23,147 nt of DNA from Parvularia atlantis. Its lineage: Eukaryota > Opisthokonta > Rotosphaerida. A program made the translations under genes and the position numbers. The notes beneath the pieces are model-generated. The model worked only from the letters and a program-made list of their open reading frames with translations, had not been told where the DNA came from and ran no database searches. The stretch spans positions 1 through 23,147 of the forward strand of contig CALSCO010000896.1 in NCBI GenBank assembly GCA_943704415.1, read 5' to 3'. Each line of letters starts with the position of its first letter. Position 1 is the first letter of the stretch. Shown here piece by piece: positions 1-9,900 of the stretch.

Positions 1-207
1 GGCCACCTGACGGTCGAGGTCACCGCGTTGGTGGTCGGACGACTCGGAGACGCGAGCGTTGCTTGCCGTGACGGGCGTCTGGTCTTGGATGAGAACACGA
101 ACGTCGTCGAGGTTGTACCGGCGACATTGCCCGACCGTGCGCACACACGACACCTTGCCGAGGCTTGCAAACATTATTTTGCGCAAAAGCAAACAAAGCG
201 CCGCTGA
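1..207 (+). CDS. Possible 3' end of an unrecognised gene (partial)
   Basis: Frame 1 is open from the first base to a TGA at 205-207, giving 68 codons without a start, so the gene would begin left of the window. The first ~50 codons use mostly G or C in the third position and read like a compact protein (valine-rich beta-like stretch, then LVLDENTNVVEVVPATLP). The last ~20 codons are more AT-rich and basic (ending AQKQTKRR). I do not recognise the family. It could instead be intergenic DNA that is open by chance, or the frame could be cut by an intron. It is transcribed toward the kexin-like gene, whose ATG lies 125 nt downstream. Confidence 0.4.
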   Translation, partial: GHLTVEVTALVVGRLGDASVACRDGRLVLDENTNVVEVVPATLPDRAHTRHLAEACKHYFAQKQTKRR

Positions 208-332
208 ACCGCTCACTGGAGCACGGAAAAGAGAAAATGGAGAGAAGTGGGTACTTTGCTTCATAAAGCGCGACTGAAAGGTCTCTACGGTGGTTGATCG
301 TCACGGTCACACTCCGTCACGTGTCACTAATC
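208..332 (+). promoter_or_regulatory. Upstream region of the kexin-like gene
   Basis: This 125-nt spacer is relatively A-rich, with AAAAGAGAAAATGG-like purine runs near 220-245. A CACGTG E-box palindrome lies at 318-323, ten bases before the chosen ATG at 333. No ORF is convincing here. The in-frame ATG at 294 would only add a short leader before the signal peptide. Promoter function is inferred from position. Confidence 0.35.
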
Positions 333-3259
333 ATGCGCTCGGTCGCGGCGCTGCTGCTGCTGCTGCTGCTACTGCTCCTGGCCCTGGCGCCCGGCGCCGT
401 GCGCGCACAGCAGGCCAACGCGACGCGCCCGATCAAGTTCGCCGTGCGCCTGCGAGCGGACGCCGCCGATGCGGGCGCCACGCTGCGCCGCGCGCGCCGC
501 GCCGTGGTCACGTGCGTCCCTCCCGCTTCTCCGCCGCGCGCGCCGCATCCGTCCTGATCGCGACGGCCCCCGCAGCCTCGCGGACGACGTCGGCGCGGCG
601 CATCTGGGCGCCTTCGCGGTGCTGGACGACGTGGTGGTACTGGCGGTGCCGGCCGGCGACGACGCGCTGCGCGAGCAGGTCGAGGCGGCGCTGCGCGCGC
701 ACCCTCTGGTGGCCGAGGTCGAGCGCATCCGCGTGCCGCGCTTCGTCAAGCGCGTGCTGCCGTACGCCGCGGCTGCCCTTGGCGCGTGCGCCTGCACGTT
801 AAGCGCGCGGCGTCGCGCTACACATGCAGCATCGACCCGATCTTCGCCAGGCAGTGGTTCCTCGTCAACCAGCAGAACGCCGCGGCCGACCTCAACGTGC
901 TGCCGGCGTGGAACGGGGGCGTGACGGGCCTGGGGCGAACGGTTGCGGTCGTCGACGACGGTGCGGCTCGTGCTGCTGCTGTTGCTGCTGCTGCTCTCGT
1001 TGTCGTTCTCGACGTCTGATCGAGGATCGCACGCGGCGCAGGCGTGCAGTACACCCACCCAGACTTCTCGGGCCACTTTGTGCGTCTCCGTCTCTCGGCT
1101 CGTGCCGGCTGACCGCCACGCGCCGCACCGCAGTCGATCGCGTCCAGCTACGACTTTCAGTTCAACCGCGCGGACCCCTCGCCCGTGCCCGGCGAGAACC
1201 ACGGCACGTGCGGGGGGGCCAGCCGTGCGGACGGTGCCGTCGGCTGACTGCGCGAGCACAGGCACGCGCTGCGCAGGGCTCGCCGCGGCCGCCGCCAACG
1301 ACTACTGCGGCGTGGGCGTCGCGTTCCAGGCCAATGTTGCCGGTGCGCGCCTGAACCTCTCCTCTCGCCTCTCACGAGGCCGCGCACAGGCCTCAAGATG
1401 CTCTTCGAGGGTGCCGAGGAAGACATCGTCGCGAGCGCGCTCACCTACCGCTACGACCTGAACGACGTTTACACGTCGAGCTGGGGCCCCAACGACGATG
1501 GCAAGACAGTCGAGGGCCCGACGCGTGCGACGCAGCAGGCGATCGAGCAGGGCGCGACCAGCGGTCGCAACGGCCTCGGCTCGGTCTACATCGTCGCGTC
1601 AGGCAACGGCAAGGCCAAGTGCGTGCGACCGCAGCAGAGCGCGTGCGAGACGTCGTTGCTAACGCTCGCTGCGCAGCGGCGACGACTGCAACTTTGACGG
1701 CTATGCCAACTCGGTCTTTACGTACACCATTGGCAGCGTCAACTACGTGCGCCACGAGGCGAAACGGCGCGCGTGCGCTCATCCGCCCGCCTGTAGGACT
1801 TTTCTAGCAGCTCGTTCTCGGAGGGCTGCTCGGCGCTGTTCGCGGTCACGTTCTCGGCCGAATTGACGTCGCAGTACCCGATCGTGCGTCCATGCACGCT
1901 TGTCGCGCACGCTGAAGCTGTGCGGCGCGTAGCTCACGTCGGACCTCGACCCCGCGGGCTGCATGAACACGGGCAACTTTGCGGGCACGTCGGCCTCGGC
2001 CCCGATGGCCGCCGGCATCGTCGCGATGGTGCTGCAGGCGCGGTGCGTGTCCTCCCCGCCTGCTGCGCTTGCGCTGTGTGAACCCGAGCGCGCGGCCGCA
2101 GCCCCGAGCTCACGCGCCGCGACATCGCCTATGTGCTGATCCAGTCGGCCATCCCGGGTGTGTGTGTGTGTGTGTGCACGGCGCCGACTTTGCGCTGCTG
2201 ACGCCTGACACCCCAGTCAACACCGAGGACGGCACGTGGCAGCAGAACGGCGCGGGCCTGCTGTACTCGCACAGATACGGCTTTGGTGCGGCGCTTACAG
2301 CAGCACCGTAATGCGTGTACTGACCCATGTGCAGGTCTGCTCGACGCGTCCGAGGCCGTTGACGTCGCAAAGACGTGGACGAGCGTCGGTACGGTGGCGG
2401 TGCGTCTGATGCTGCTGGTGCGCTCGCGCTGCGCCCGCTGACGCACGTTGTGCACAGAGGAAGCACGCCAACGGCGAGTCGCTGCGCGCACCCGTCGACA
2501 TCCCGCGCGGCCAGACCGTCACCGTGCCGCTCGACGTCGCCAACGTCACGTCGCTGCCGACCACCATCGAGCGCGTGCTCGTGACTGTTGCCCTCACGCA
2601 CCCCAAGCGCGGCAGCCTCCAGATCAGCCTCACGTCGCCGGCCGGCACGGTCTCAGTGCTTGCGCCCTTCCGTCGCAAGGACACGTCGAGCGACGGCTAT
2701 GCGTTCTGGACGTTCACGACGTGCGCAGCCGCGCGGTGTGCGGACCCTTCGCTGGCCCTGACCGCGCGTGCACAGGTTCGCCTCCTTTGGCGAGACGGCG
2801 TGGGGCCAGTGGGTCTTGACGCTGCAGGACAGCACTACCGGCACCGCGCCGTACTCGGCCTCGCTCACCTCGTGCGCCGCGCTCGCTCGCTCACGCGTGC
2901 GCGGTTTGGTCGCACTGACGGGCGCGCACACACAGGTGCCAGCTCACGTTCGTCGGCACGGGCGAGCCCGCCGCCAGCAGCAACGGCAGCCCGGCCATTG
3001 TCGCCGGCGCGGTCATCGGCTCGGTCGTCATCGTCGGCGCCATCACCACGGGCGCGTTTGTGTTGACGTGCGTGCCGGTTGTGGCGCGGTGCACCGTGCT
3101 GATTGCTGCTGCTGCGACGCTGGCAGCAAGCGCCTGCGCATCGGCAAGACGAGCCGATTCAACGAGCTGCAGGAGCGCAACACCGCGGCCGAGCCGAACG
3201 AGCCGGACGCGGGCGCATTCAGCCCGCCCGAGGGCCAGGACGGCCCCGAGCGGACGTAG
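333..3259 (+). CDS. Kexin/furin-like proprotein convertase (S8 subtilase, P domain, type I membrane)
   Basis: Processes secretory precursors after basic pairs, normally in the late Golgi. Exons: 333-511, 576-753, 804-960, 1042-1079, 1134-1203, 1262-1342, 1390-1618, 1677-1746, 1797-1883, 1933-2042, 2102-2157, 2217-2285, 2335-2399, 2458-2720, 2776-2871, 2936-3067, 3127-3259 (670 aa). Order: leucine-run signal peptide (1-26); prodomain ending at an FVKR autocleavage site (~119); catalytic domain with Asp in VAVVDDG (~170), His in NHGTRCAG (~206), SGNG oxyanion region and Ser in GTSASAP (~383); P domain (~450-585, PLDVANV, DGYAFWTF, GQWVLTLQD); one TM helix (AIVAGAVIGSVVIVGAITTG); cytosolic tail of ~44 aa. 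The ATG at 333 was chosen because the signal peptide starts there. All catalytic residues are present. The tail shows no clear YxxF-type Golgi-retrieval signal. Intron 5 (1204-1261) is GC-AG. Confidence 0.93.
1204..1261 (+). other. GC-AG intron in the kexin-like gene
   Basis: To restore the catalytic His motif NHGTRCAG, the intron must start GCACGTGCGG after CACG and end GAGCACAG. Because GCACG occurs at both borders, the same mRNA would arise from a GT-AC intron at 1208-1265. GC-AG is preferred because it keeps the AG acceptor and because five other introns in the window start with the same GCACG. Confidence 0.75.
2158..2216 (+). repeat. Intron whose 5' splice site is the start of a GT microsatellite
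   Basis: The donor is the first GT of a (GT)9G run at 2158-2176. The intron ends CCCCAG at 2216. Each later GT in the run is also a possible donor, and a 2-nt shift would change frame. Only the first GT joins ...QSAIPG in frame with VNTEDGTWQQ. Confidence 0.7.
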
Positions 3260-3349
3260 CCGTGTCTCGTGTGTCGTGCGTGCCTGCGTGGGCCAGGCAG
3301 TTGTTCCTTTTGGAGCGGGCAGCAGCAGCGGCAACGTTACACTTCTGTA
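3260..3349. other. 90-nt gap between convergent stop codons
   Basis: This separates the TAG of the kexin-like gene (3257-3259) from the TGA of the BAF250-like gene (3350-3352, minus strand). Both 3' UTRs and poly(A) sites must fit here or overlap the neighbouring gene. I see no canonical AATAAA on either strand. Confidence 0.6.
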
Positions 3350-5978
3350 TCAGGCGTCGGACGCCATCGTGCACGACTCGAGCGCGTCGATCGTCTCGCG
3401 CACGAAACGGTGGATGCGCGTCACGCGGCGGTTGTGCTCGATCACGGCGGCGTGCACGGGCGGCTGCTCGTGCTCTAGTCGTTCGGCGATCTGGCGACCA
3501 AGAGTTAGCCATTGCCGCGCAGCACCGCCTCGCAGGCGCACCTCGTAAAAGTGCTCGCGATGCCGCGCCATCAGCAGCGCCGCGTCGTCGTCCTGCGCAA
3601 GCCGCCAGAGCGTGCGCATCGCCAGCTCGCCGATCGTCAGCTGGGGCAGCACCGTGAGCCGCAGCAGCGCGCCGAGCAGGCCCGGCCGCGACACGATCGT
3701 CATGCCGGCGCTAGGCCGCTCGGGCGGCGGCGCCAGGCTCACGATGTGGCACAGCATGAGCAGCGCGCCTGCGCACGGCCGGCTCAGCACCGCACGCGCC
3801 CGATCCCTTCCGCGGCGCACCCTCCAGCTGCCACAGCGGGCGCGTCTGCGTGCTCATCGGCGGCGTGATGTTTGGCACGGGCGAAATTGTCTGCGCGAGG
3901 CGCACGGTGTCAGTGCGGCTGCGACACGCTCACGACGGTGCGCGTACCTGCAGCCACATCACGACTCGGTCCACAATCGCGGCGATGGTCGCCGTGGGCA
4001 TGGCCGACATGAGGTCGCTGCGGCTCTCGAGCAGCACCGACAGGAGCTCCAGTGCAAGCTGGCACACCTCCGGCACATGCTCGCACGACGACAAGAAGTC
4101 CTGCGCCAACGGTCACGCCCGGCACGCACCTGCGCGCGTGTGCACGTACCCACAGGCAGTCGCCCAGCAGCAGGCACGTGTCCTCGTCCCTCGGTAGGCC
4201 CTGTCTCCCCAGCACCGCAAATGCATCGAGCGCCAGCAGCCGGAAGATCCACGCGGCGTTGCACGGGCACCCGGGCAGGTCGCCGGCTACGACGTACAGC
4301 AGCAGTGCCTTCAGCGTTGCGCTCGTGGCTGCGCGGGCGCGCTAGTCAGGCGCAGAGAGCGGCCGCAGCGAGCCTGGAGCGCACCAAGCAGGTCGCGGTG
4401 CTGCGGTGCCAGCGCGAGATTGCGCAGGACCTGCGCCAGGCGTACGTGCGCGCGCGTAAGCGATTGCGTGCCGACGGTCGCTGGCTGCGCGCACCACAAG
4501 CGCGCTCGTCTGCAGCTCGGCGTAGAACGACTGCGCGCTGTGGAACGGCGCCTTGCTGGGGCCGCCGTCCGGCGACGGCAGCAGGTTCTCCTGCGTGAGC
4601 AGACGTCAGCGTGCGCACGAAGGAGAGCGCAGTGCGCACCTCGTGCAGCTGCTCGAGCAGCGCCGCGACGGGTCTCCTGCGCGGCAGGTCCTGGTTGTCT
4701 GCGTAGCGCTCGGAGCTTGGCGTGCTCGGCAGCACAGCCATCGCGTACGTCGATGACCAGAACACCTGCGTGCACGCGTGAGGGACGTTGGCACCCACAC
4801 GCGCACAGCACCTCTATCAGCGCGTCCACGAGCTCGTAGCCCCACCGCCCGAGCGGCAGCACGACCGTCTCCTCGTTGGTCATGACGACAAGGTTGTTGA
4901 GCGCGGTCGTCGTCTGCTGCAGCAGGCCCGAGCGCAGCGCCATGACGACCGCACCGTAGTCGACTCGCCCTATGCCTGCGTTAGCGACCGAGCGGCGACG
5001 TTCTGCGCACCAGACGCACCGAGAACATGCGCCGTTCGCGGGTTGATGTGCGCGGTGTAGGATGCCAGCCACGCCAACAGCGCTGGCATGTTTCGCCCGC
5101 CCGTGCCCGGCTGCGGCTGCGGCTGCGGCGCGGGTGCCTGTGCCTGCGGAGACGGGCGGCCGTGCGTCTGCACACGTGTCAGCACGCGCTTCAAGTCAGG
5201 GCAGCAGTGCACACCGCGGCAGGACTCCCGTTGATGACCGCGGCAGCGGCGTGCGGTCTGCTTGCTTGCTGCTGATGTTGCTGGTGAAGCTGCGCGAGCA
5301 TGTGCGCGGGTGTCTGCAGCGCCTTGCCAGAGACGCCGTTGACGGGCCGGGGCGTGGCAGGCGCGGGCGGCCGCATCTGCGCCGGCGAGGCCATGGGCAG
5401 GGCGGACGGCGACGAGGCGGCCGAGAAGCGCGCGGCCGCGACTGGCGAGGCGGATGGCCGGGCGGACCCGGGCGTGGGCGGGTTGCTGCTGCGCATGACG
5501 GGCGTCACGGCGGCTGACGGGGGCGTCTGCACGAGTGCTGGCTGCTGCTGTGGGCTTGGCGCAGGTATGCCGGACCGTGCGCCTGGGCTGGCAGTCGGGC
5601 CGCCGAGATGGTGCAGGTGCTGGCGCTGCTGGCTGATCATCGTCTGCATGATGTTCTGCTGCATCACGAGCTCGTGCTGGGTCTGCTGCGCGCGCAGGAT
5701 CTGCTGCTGCGGCGGCTGCCGTTGGAGCTGCTGCTTGTGCATGAGCTGCTGCTGATGCTGCTGGTGCTGGAGCTGCTGCTGCAGGAGCTGGTTGTGCCAG
5801 TTCTGCTGCGCCTGCTGCTGCACCTGGATCATCTGCCGCTCATGCTCCATGCGCTGCTGGTGCATGAGCAGCTGTTGATGCTGCTGCAGGGCCTGCTGGT
5901 GCGCCGCGGGCGTGCGCTGCGTCATCATCATCTGCTGCTGCTGCTGCTGTTGTTGTAGCTGCTGCTGCATCTGCTGCG

Positions 5979-6022
<44 letters not shown>

Positions 6023-6451
6023 ATCTGCTGCTGCTGCTGCTGCTGTCGTTGTTGCTGCTGCTGCTGCTGATGATGATGATGCGCGGCCTGCCTCGCCCGT
6101 CAGCCCGTCCGTCACCCCATCGGCGTCACGCCGCACCTGCCCGGCCCACCACGCCTGCTGCTGCTGGTCCCAGTCACTGTACCGCGCGCGCTCAGCCACC
6201 TGCGACACACCCGCGACACACCCGCGACGCACCTGAAGCCGTCAGCCGCCGCGGCCGCGCCGAACGGGTCGTCGTACGCGCCGTGCTCGAGCCTGCGGTC
6301 GCCCCGTTCAGCGTCCCGCTCTCGCGCACACGTCGCCGCGTGACTCGCGGACGCCGACGCACCGCGCCAAGCCCGTCTCGTCCGGCGCGCGCGGCGGGCC
6401 CGTCCCGGCCGTGGCGCCAACCGCCGCCAGCGCCGGCCACAGCGGGTCCAT
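3350..6451 (-). CDS. BAF250/ARID1-like (Swi1-type) SWI/SNF subunit with polyglutamine N-terminus and no visible ARID
   Basis: Exons from the 5' end: 6451-6363, 6292-6233, 6176-6137, 6087-5215, 5167-5020, 4975-4812, 4765-4640, 4590-4495, 4430-4385, 4328-4150, 4100-3948, 3890-3821, 3768-3350 (820 aa). N-terminal ~60 aa (MDPLWPALAAVG..., DWDQQQQAWWAGQ), then ~190 residues of Q-rich sequence with His and Met (about 64-250), a Pro/Ser/Ala linker, and an armadillo-like C-terminal half. The family call rests on GAVVMALRSGLLQQTTTALN followed by NLVVMTNEE, which matches the ARID1 motif VMMSLKSGLLAESTWALD, and on the last-repeat pattern MRTLWRLAQDDDAALLMARH with FYEVRLRG. ARID1 subunits act in nuclear SWI/SNF remodelling. 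No ARID helix pattern is visible before the ARM region. The Q-rich plus ARM layout also resembles yeast Swi1. The start at 6451 is the first Met after the AG repeat; an upstream exon is possible. Confidence 0.72.
5935..6069 (-). repeat. CAG/CAA tract coding polyglutamine
   Basis: On the minus strand this is an almost pure CAG/CAA run within the long fourth exon of the BAF250-like gene. It codes glutamine blocks interrupted by single Arg, Met, Pro and Leu residues and follows a four-histidine CAT run at 6070-6081. It continues into a less pure Q-rich region to about 5600. The plus-strand leucine-rich ORFs here are antisense shadows. Confidence 0.9.
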
Positions 6452-6561
6452 CAGGCGCGGCGCCGCCGTCTTGCGCAGTGCGCTCCCGGCTCGGCTGCTC
6501 TGTGTGCAGCACGCGCCTGTGAGCGCGTGGTGCGGTGCGTGAGCGAGAGAGAGCCGCGCGC

Positions 6562-6564
<3 letters not shown>

Positions 6565-6622
<58 letters not shown>
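6565..6622. repeat. (AG)29 dinucleotide microsatellite
   Basis: An uninterrupted AG run, read as CT on the minus strand, lies about 115-170 nt upstream of the BAF250-like ATG. CT/GA tracts are common in core promoters and 5' UTRs. The minus-strand frame through it is open and would code alternating Leu-Ser, but dinucleotide slippage would break such a frame, so I treat it as non-coding. Confidence 0.95.
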
Positions 6623-6624
<2 letters not shown>

Positions 6625-6720
6625 GGCCGATTGGGTGATCCCACGCGACTGTCATCGTGGCGCCGAGCGTAGGCCTAACTCGTGCCTCACTCGCTGCTGA
6701 TGCGACACGACACGAGCGAC

Positions 6721-6798
6721 TCAGCAGCAGTTGGGCTTGGCGACGTACGTGCGGAACCGTCCGAAGAACAGGTGGCCCAGGAGGATGGCCAGCACCAG
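6721..6798 (-). pseudogene. Orphan terminal-exon-like ORF for a membrane segment
   Basis: Just after a possible acceptor (CATCTAG, minus strand, ending at 6799) there are 25 codons to a TGA at 6721-6723. They code a hydrophobic helix LVLAILLGHLFFGRF and a tail RTYVAKPNCC. All sense codons but one end in G or C, like the real exons nearby. The helix plus terminal CC recalls the last TM of Ctr-type copper transporters (small-residue/Gly helix, C-terminal cysteines), but 25 residues cannot prove it. No upstream exon fits in the 138 nt before the MSH2 stop. The best guess is a relic exon of a lost gene; a 3' alternative exon or chance are the alternatives. Confidence 0.3.
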
Positions 6799-6936
6799 CT
6801 AGATGTTGAAGCGATCCCATTATTGGCCAGGCTAATCAATATATATCGCCGCGCTCCTCGCCAAATCGCAAAGAGTTCTCTTCTGTCTCTTCGTTGCGCC
6901 TCGCCAGTTGGTTTACGACAGCATATCAAGGCCGCC

Positions 6937-9900
6937 TCACAGCACGGCGAGCAGCGCGCTCACGCCCTGCGCCACCTCGGTCGGGGCGGCCACGAGCACC
7001 TCGTCGCGCAGGCGGCGTACCGCGCCCAGCACCTCGTCGTCGCCGAGCGAGCCCAGTGGCAGCGCCCGCACGCCGGCCAGGAACCGCGCGATGCGCTCGT
7101 CACACGCCTCGAGCTCCTCGCGCGGCCGCTTCTCGCCGCCACCGCCGCCCGTGCTGCCCGACGCAAAGTCCTCGAGCTCGGCCGCCTTGCGCTTAGCGAG
7201 CTGTGCAGGCGGTGGTGGGCGCACAGGGCAAGGCGCGCCGCGCCCCCCCCAGGCCAGCACGCACGTTGATCACCGAGGTCGGGAAGTGCGCCAGCTGCGC
7301 GACGTGGATGCCAAAGCTCTGGTCGCAGATGCCTGGTGCGCTGCGCGTCAGCGTGCGAGCGAGGCGCGCGGCCGCGGGCGCGCGCACCCGGCTCAACGCG
7401 GTACAGCAGCGTGATGCCCGTGTCGGACGTGTGCGTTGCCACGTGCACGTTCTTGACCCAGACAACCTGGCGGTGTGTGCGTGTCAGCCGCATGCAAAAA
7501 TGCGCAGCCGGGAGCCCGCACCTGGTCGCTGAGCGCCGTCAGCTCGTGAAAGTGAGTCGCAAAGAAGCAGAAGCAGCGGATGCGCGTGGCGATGTCCCTT
7601 GGGCAGCCACGCCGTGTCAGCAGCGCGCAGAGCACACCTCGCACCCCCGCCACGCACTGCGAGATCGCCCAAGCGAGGCCAAAGCCGTCGTACGTCGACG
7701 TGCCGCGCCCGAGCTCGTCGATGATGATGAACGAGTTGGCCGTCGCGTTCTGTGTGGCATCGGTCGAACGGCCCGCACGGCATGAAGCGAACGCACCTTG
7801 AGGATCGCCGCCGTCTCGAGCATCTCGGCCATGAACGTCGACACGCCCTTGAGCTGCGAGTCGCCTGCACCGACGCGCGCCAGGATCGCGTCGCACACGG
7901 GGATCTGTGCACCCGTCAGCCCGCAGTCGAACGCGAACGAGCAGCGAGGCGCACCTTGGCGCTCTCGCACGGCACAAAGCAGCCGATCTGCGCTAGAAGG
8001 ATGATCATGCCAACCTGGCGCGGATTGCACCGACCCGTCAGTACTTGCGCCGCGCGCGCCAAAAGCGCCGCACGCCACCTGCCGGATGTACGTCGACTTG
8101 CCACCCATGTTGGCGCCGGTGATGATCTGGAACTCGGACCGGCCTTGGCGTGCGAAGTGCGCATGAGACCGGGCGCACGGCGACCGCGCACGGCAGCAAG
8201 TGCACCGCGGATCATCTCGGCATCGTTGGCGATGAACGTGACGTCCGGCTGCACCTCGAGGCACGCGTGGCGCGCCGCCTTGAGCACGAGGTCGCCCTCG
8301 CCTGCGCGCGGACATGAGCGCTGCGCTCGCACGGCTGCTGCTGCGAGCGATGCGCACCCATAGGTGTGAGCTGCGGCCGCACGTACGGCGTCGGAGCGTG
8401 AACGCTCACGTCGGCAAAGCTGTGCACTGCGCATGGGAAACACGGCCAACGTGGGCGGCACCGCGCGGCGCACCTCAGCAGCACGTCCAGGTACGCGACC
8501 ACGTCGTTGAGCGCCTCAAACGTCGGGCAGTACGTGGCTGCGGGCCGCCGCTGTGAGCGCACGTCTTGGCGCAAGCAGGTCAGGACGCGCGCACCGCAGA
8601 TCTTGACCACCTCGCGCACAAGCTCGCGCTGGGCCTTGTCGTACTCGGCCGTGAGCGACACGAGTTGGTCGCTGTACAGCGCGTCAGTGCGGCAGCGGCA
8701 ACAGGTGCAGCGCGACGCACCTCAGCGACCTCAGCTTGGTCGTCGTGAAAAACACGCCGCTCTTCTGTGTCGACAGCTCCTGGTACTCCTTCTGCCCGCG
8801 CAACACGGTCGAGTCCTGGCCCACAGCGTTGACGCGTCAGATCCCCCGCCAGCAACCGCCACCGCTGCCACCGCACGCGCACCGCACGGTTCACGCGAAG
8901 GTAGTGTCCGTGCACGGTGCTCTCCTCGAGCTTGAGCTTCTTGTGCGGCTCGAGGCCCAGATCGTGCGCGACCTGCGCGGCGTGCGTTCAGCGGAGCGCA
9001 AGCCGCGGGGGCAACAGGCACCTTGTTGAGAATCGACGGCAGCTCGCCCCGCACGCGCGCCATCTGCTGCTCGATGTCTGTGCGGCGGGCGATTCAGCGG
9101 TGCGCGCGCACGCCGTGGCTGGCTGGCCGCACCCTTGAGCGCCGGGTCGTACTCGGCCTTGATCACAAACTGGTGCGCCTGCACCTTGTCCAGGTCGACC
9201 GTCGTCTCGACCATCTCGACGTACTTTTCCAGCTTGCGCGACAGTTTCTGCCACCTCGCGTGAGCTCGCCGCAGTACGCACGCCTCGGCCGCACGCCACC
9301 TGCAGCGGCCGCACAAACGTCGCCTGCAGCAGCTCGGTCTCGTCGGCGCTGCCAAATGCCGTGACGATCAACGGCACCATCAGCGCCGCCTGGTAGCCGC
9401 GGAACACATCCTGCGACGGCGCGGTGCCCGTCAGTCGCGGGCGCAAGACCGCGGCAACGAAAACAACAAGTGCGGCGTGCCTGCAGCGACGCGTTGCCGC
9501 GCTGGAAGCGCTTCGCCAGCCGGCTCAGGTCCGGGATGCGCCGCAGGTCCTCCGCACGCAGGGTCTGGCGGAGCGGCGTGGACGTGACGAACGCGGCGAC
9601 GATGCTGTGCCGCCGGTCGAGCTCGGCCAGGTCGAGCAAGGGCTGCTTGAGCCACTGCTGCAGCAGGCGCGTGCCCTGCGGCGTCTTGCACTTGTTGAGC
9701 AGCCCGAAGAGCGACATGGCCTGGTTGGCGGCTGCGGCGACGTCAGCGTGCACAACACACGCGCTGTTGCCGCCGTCAACGCACTCTCGAGTGGCTCCGG
9801 CATCAGGTTGAGCGCCTTGGCCGCGGCCGCGTCCAGCTTCATGTAGAGCGACAGGTCAAAGATGCCGATGCGGAACTGCCCAAAATTGCGCTCGTCCGCG

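Larger units (their letters stand above)
6452..6936 (-). promoter_or_regulatory. Gap between the MSH2 stop and the BAF250-like start
   Basis: This 485-nt gap separates two minus-strand genes. From the MSH2 side it holds an AT-richer stretch (about 6800-6930, with AATATATAT near 6838), the orphan exon-like ORF at 6721-6798, the AG repeat at 6565-6622 and a CGCGCGAAAG motif at 6557-6566 that reads as an E2F-like TTTCGCGC on the minus strand. It must contain the MSH2 3' UTR and the promoter of the BAF250-like gene. An upstream 5' exon of that gene cannot be excluded. Confidence 0.5.

Noticed and set aside
294-332. Upstream in-frame ATG at 294 as start of the kexin-like protein
   Set aside because: It adds 13 residues before the hydrophobic signal core. 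The ATG at 333 gives a typical signal peptide starting MRSVAALLLL.
3350-3820. Final exon of the BAF250-like gene as a separate gene
   Set aside because: The acceptor at 3769 joins LWQLEG to ALLMLCHIV in frame, and the segment matches the terminal ARM repeat expected for ARID1-type proteins.
5608-6522. Plus-strand leucine-rich ORFs
   Set aside because: They are the complement of the CAG/CAA polyglutamine tract (CTG read as Leu) in the BAF250-like gene.
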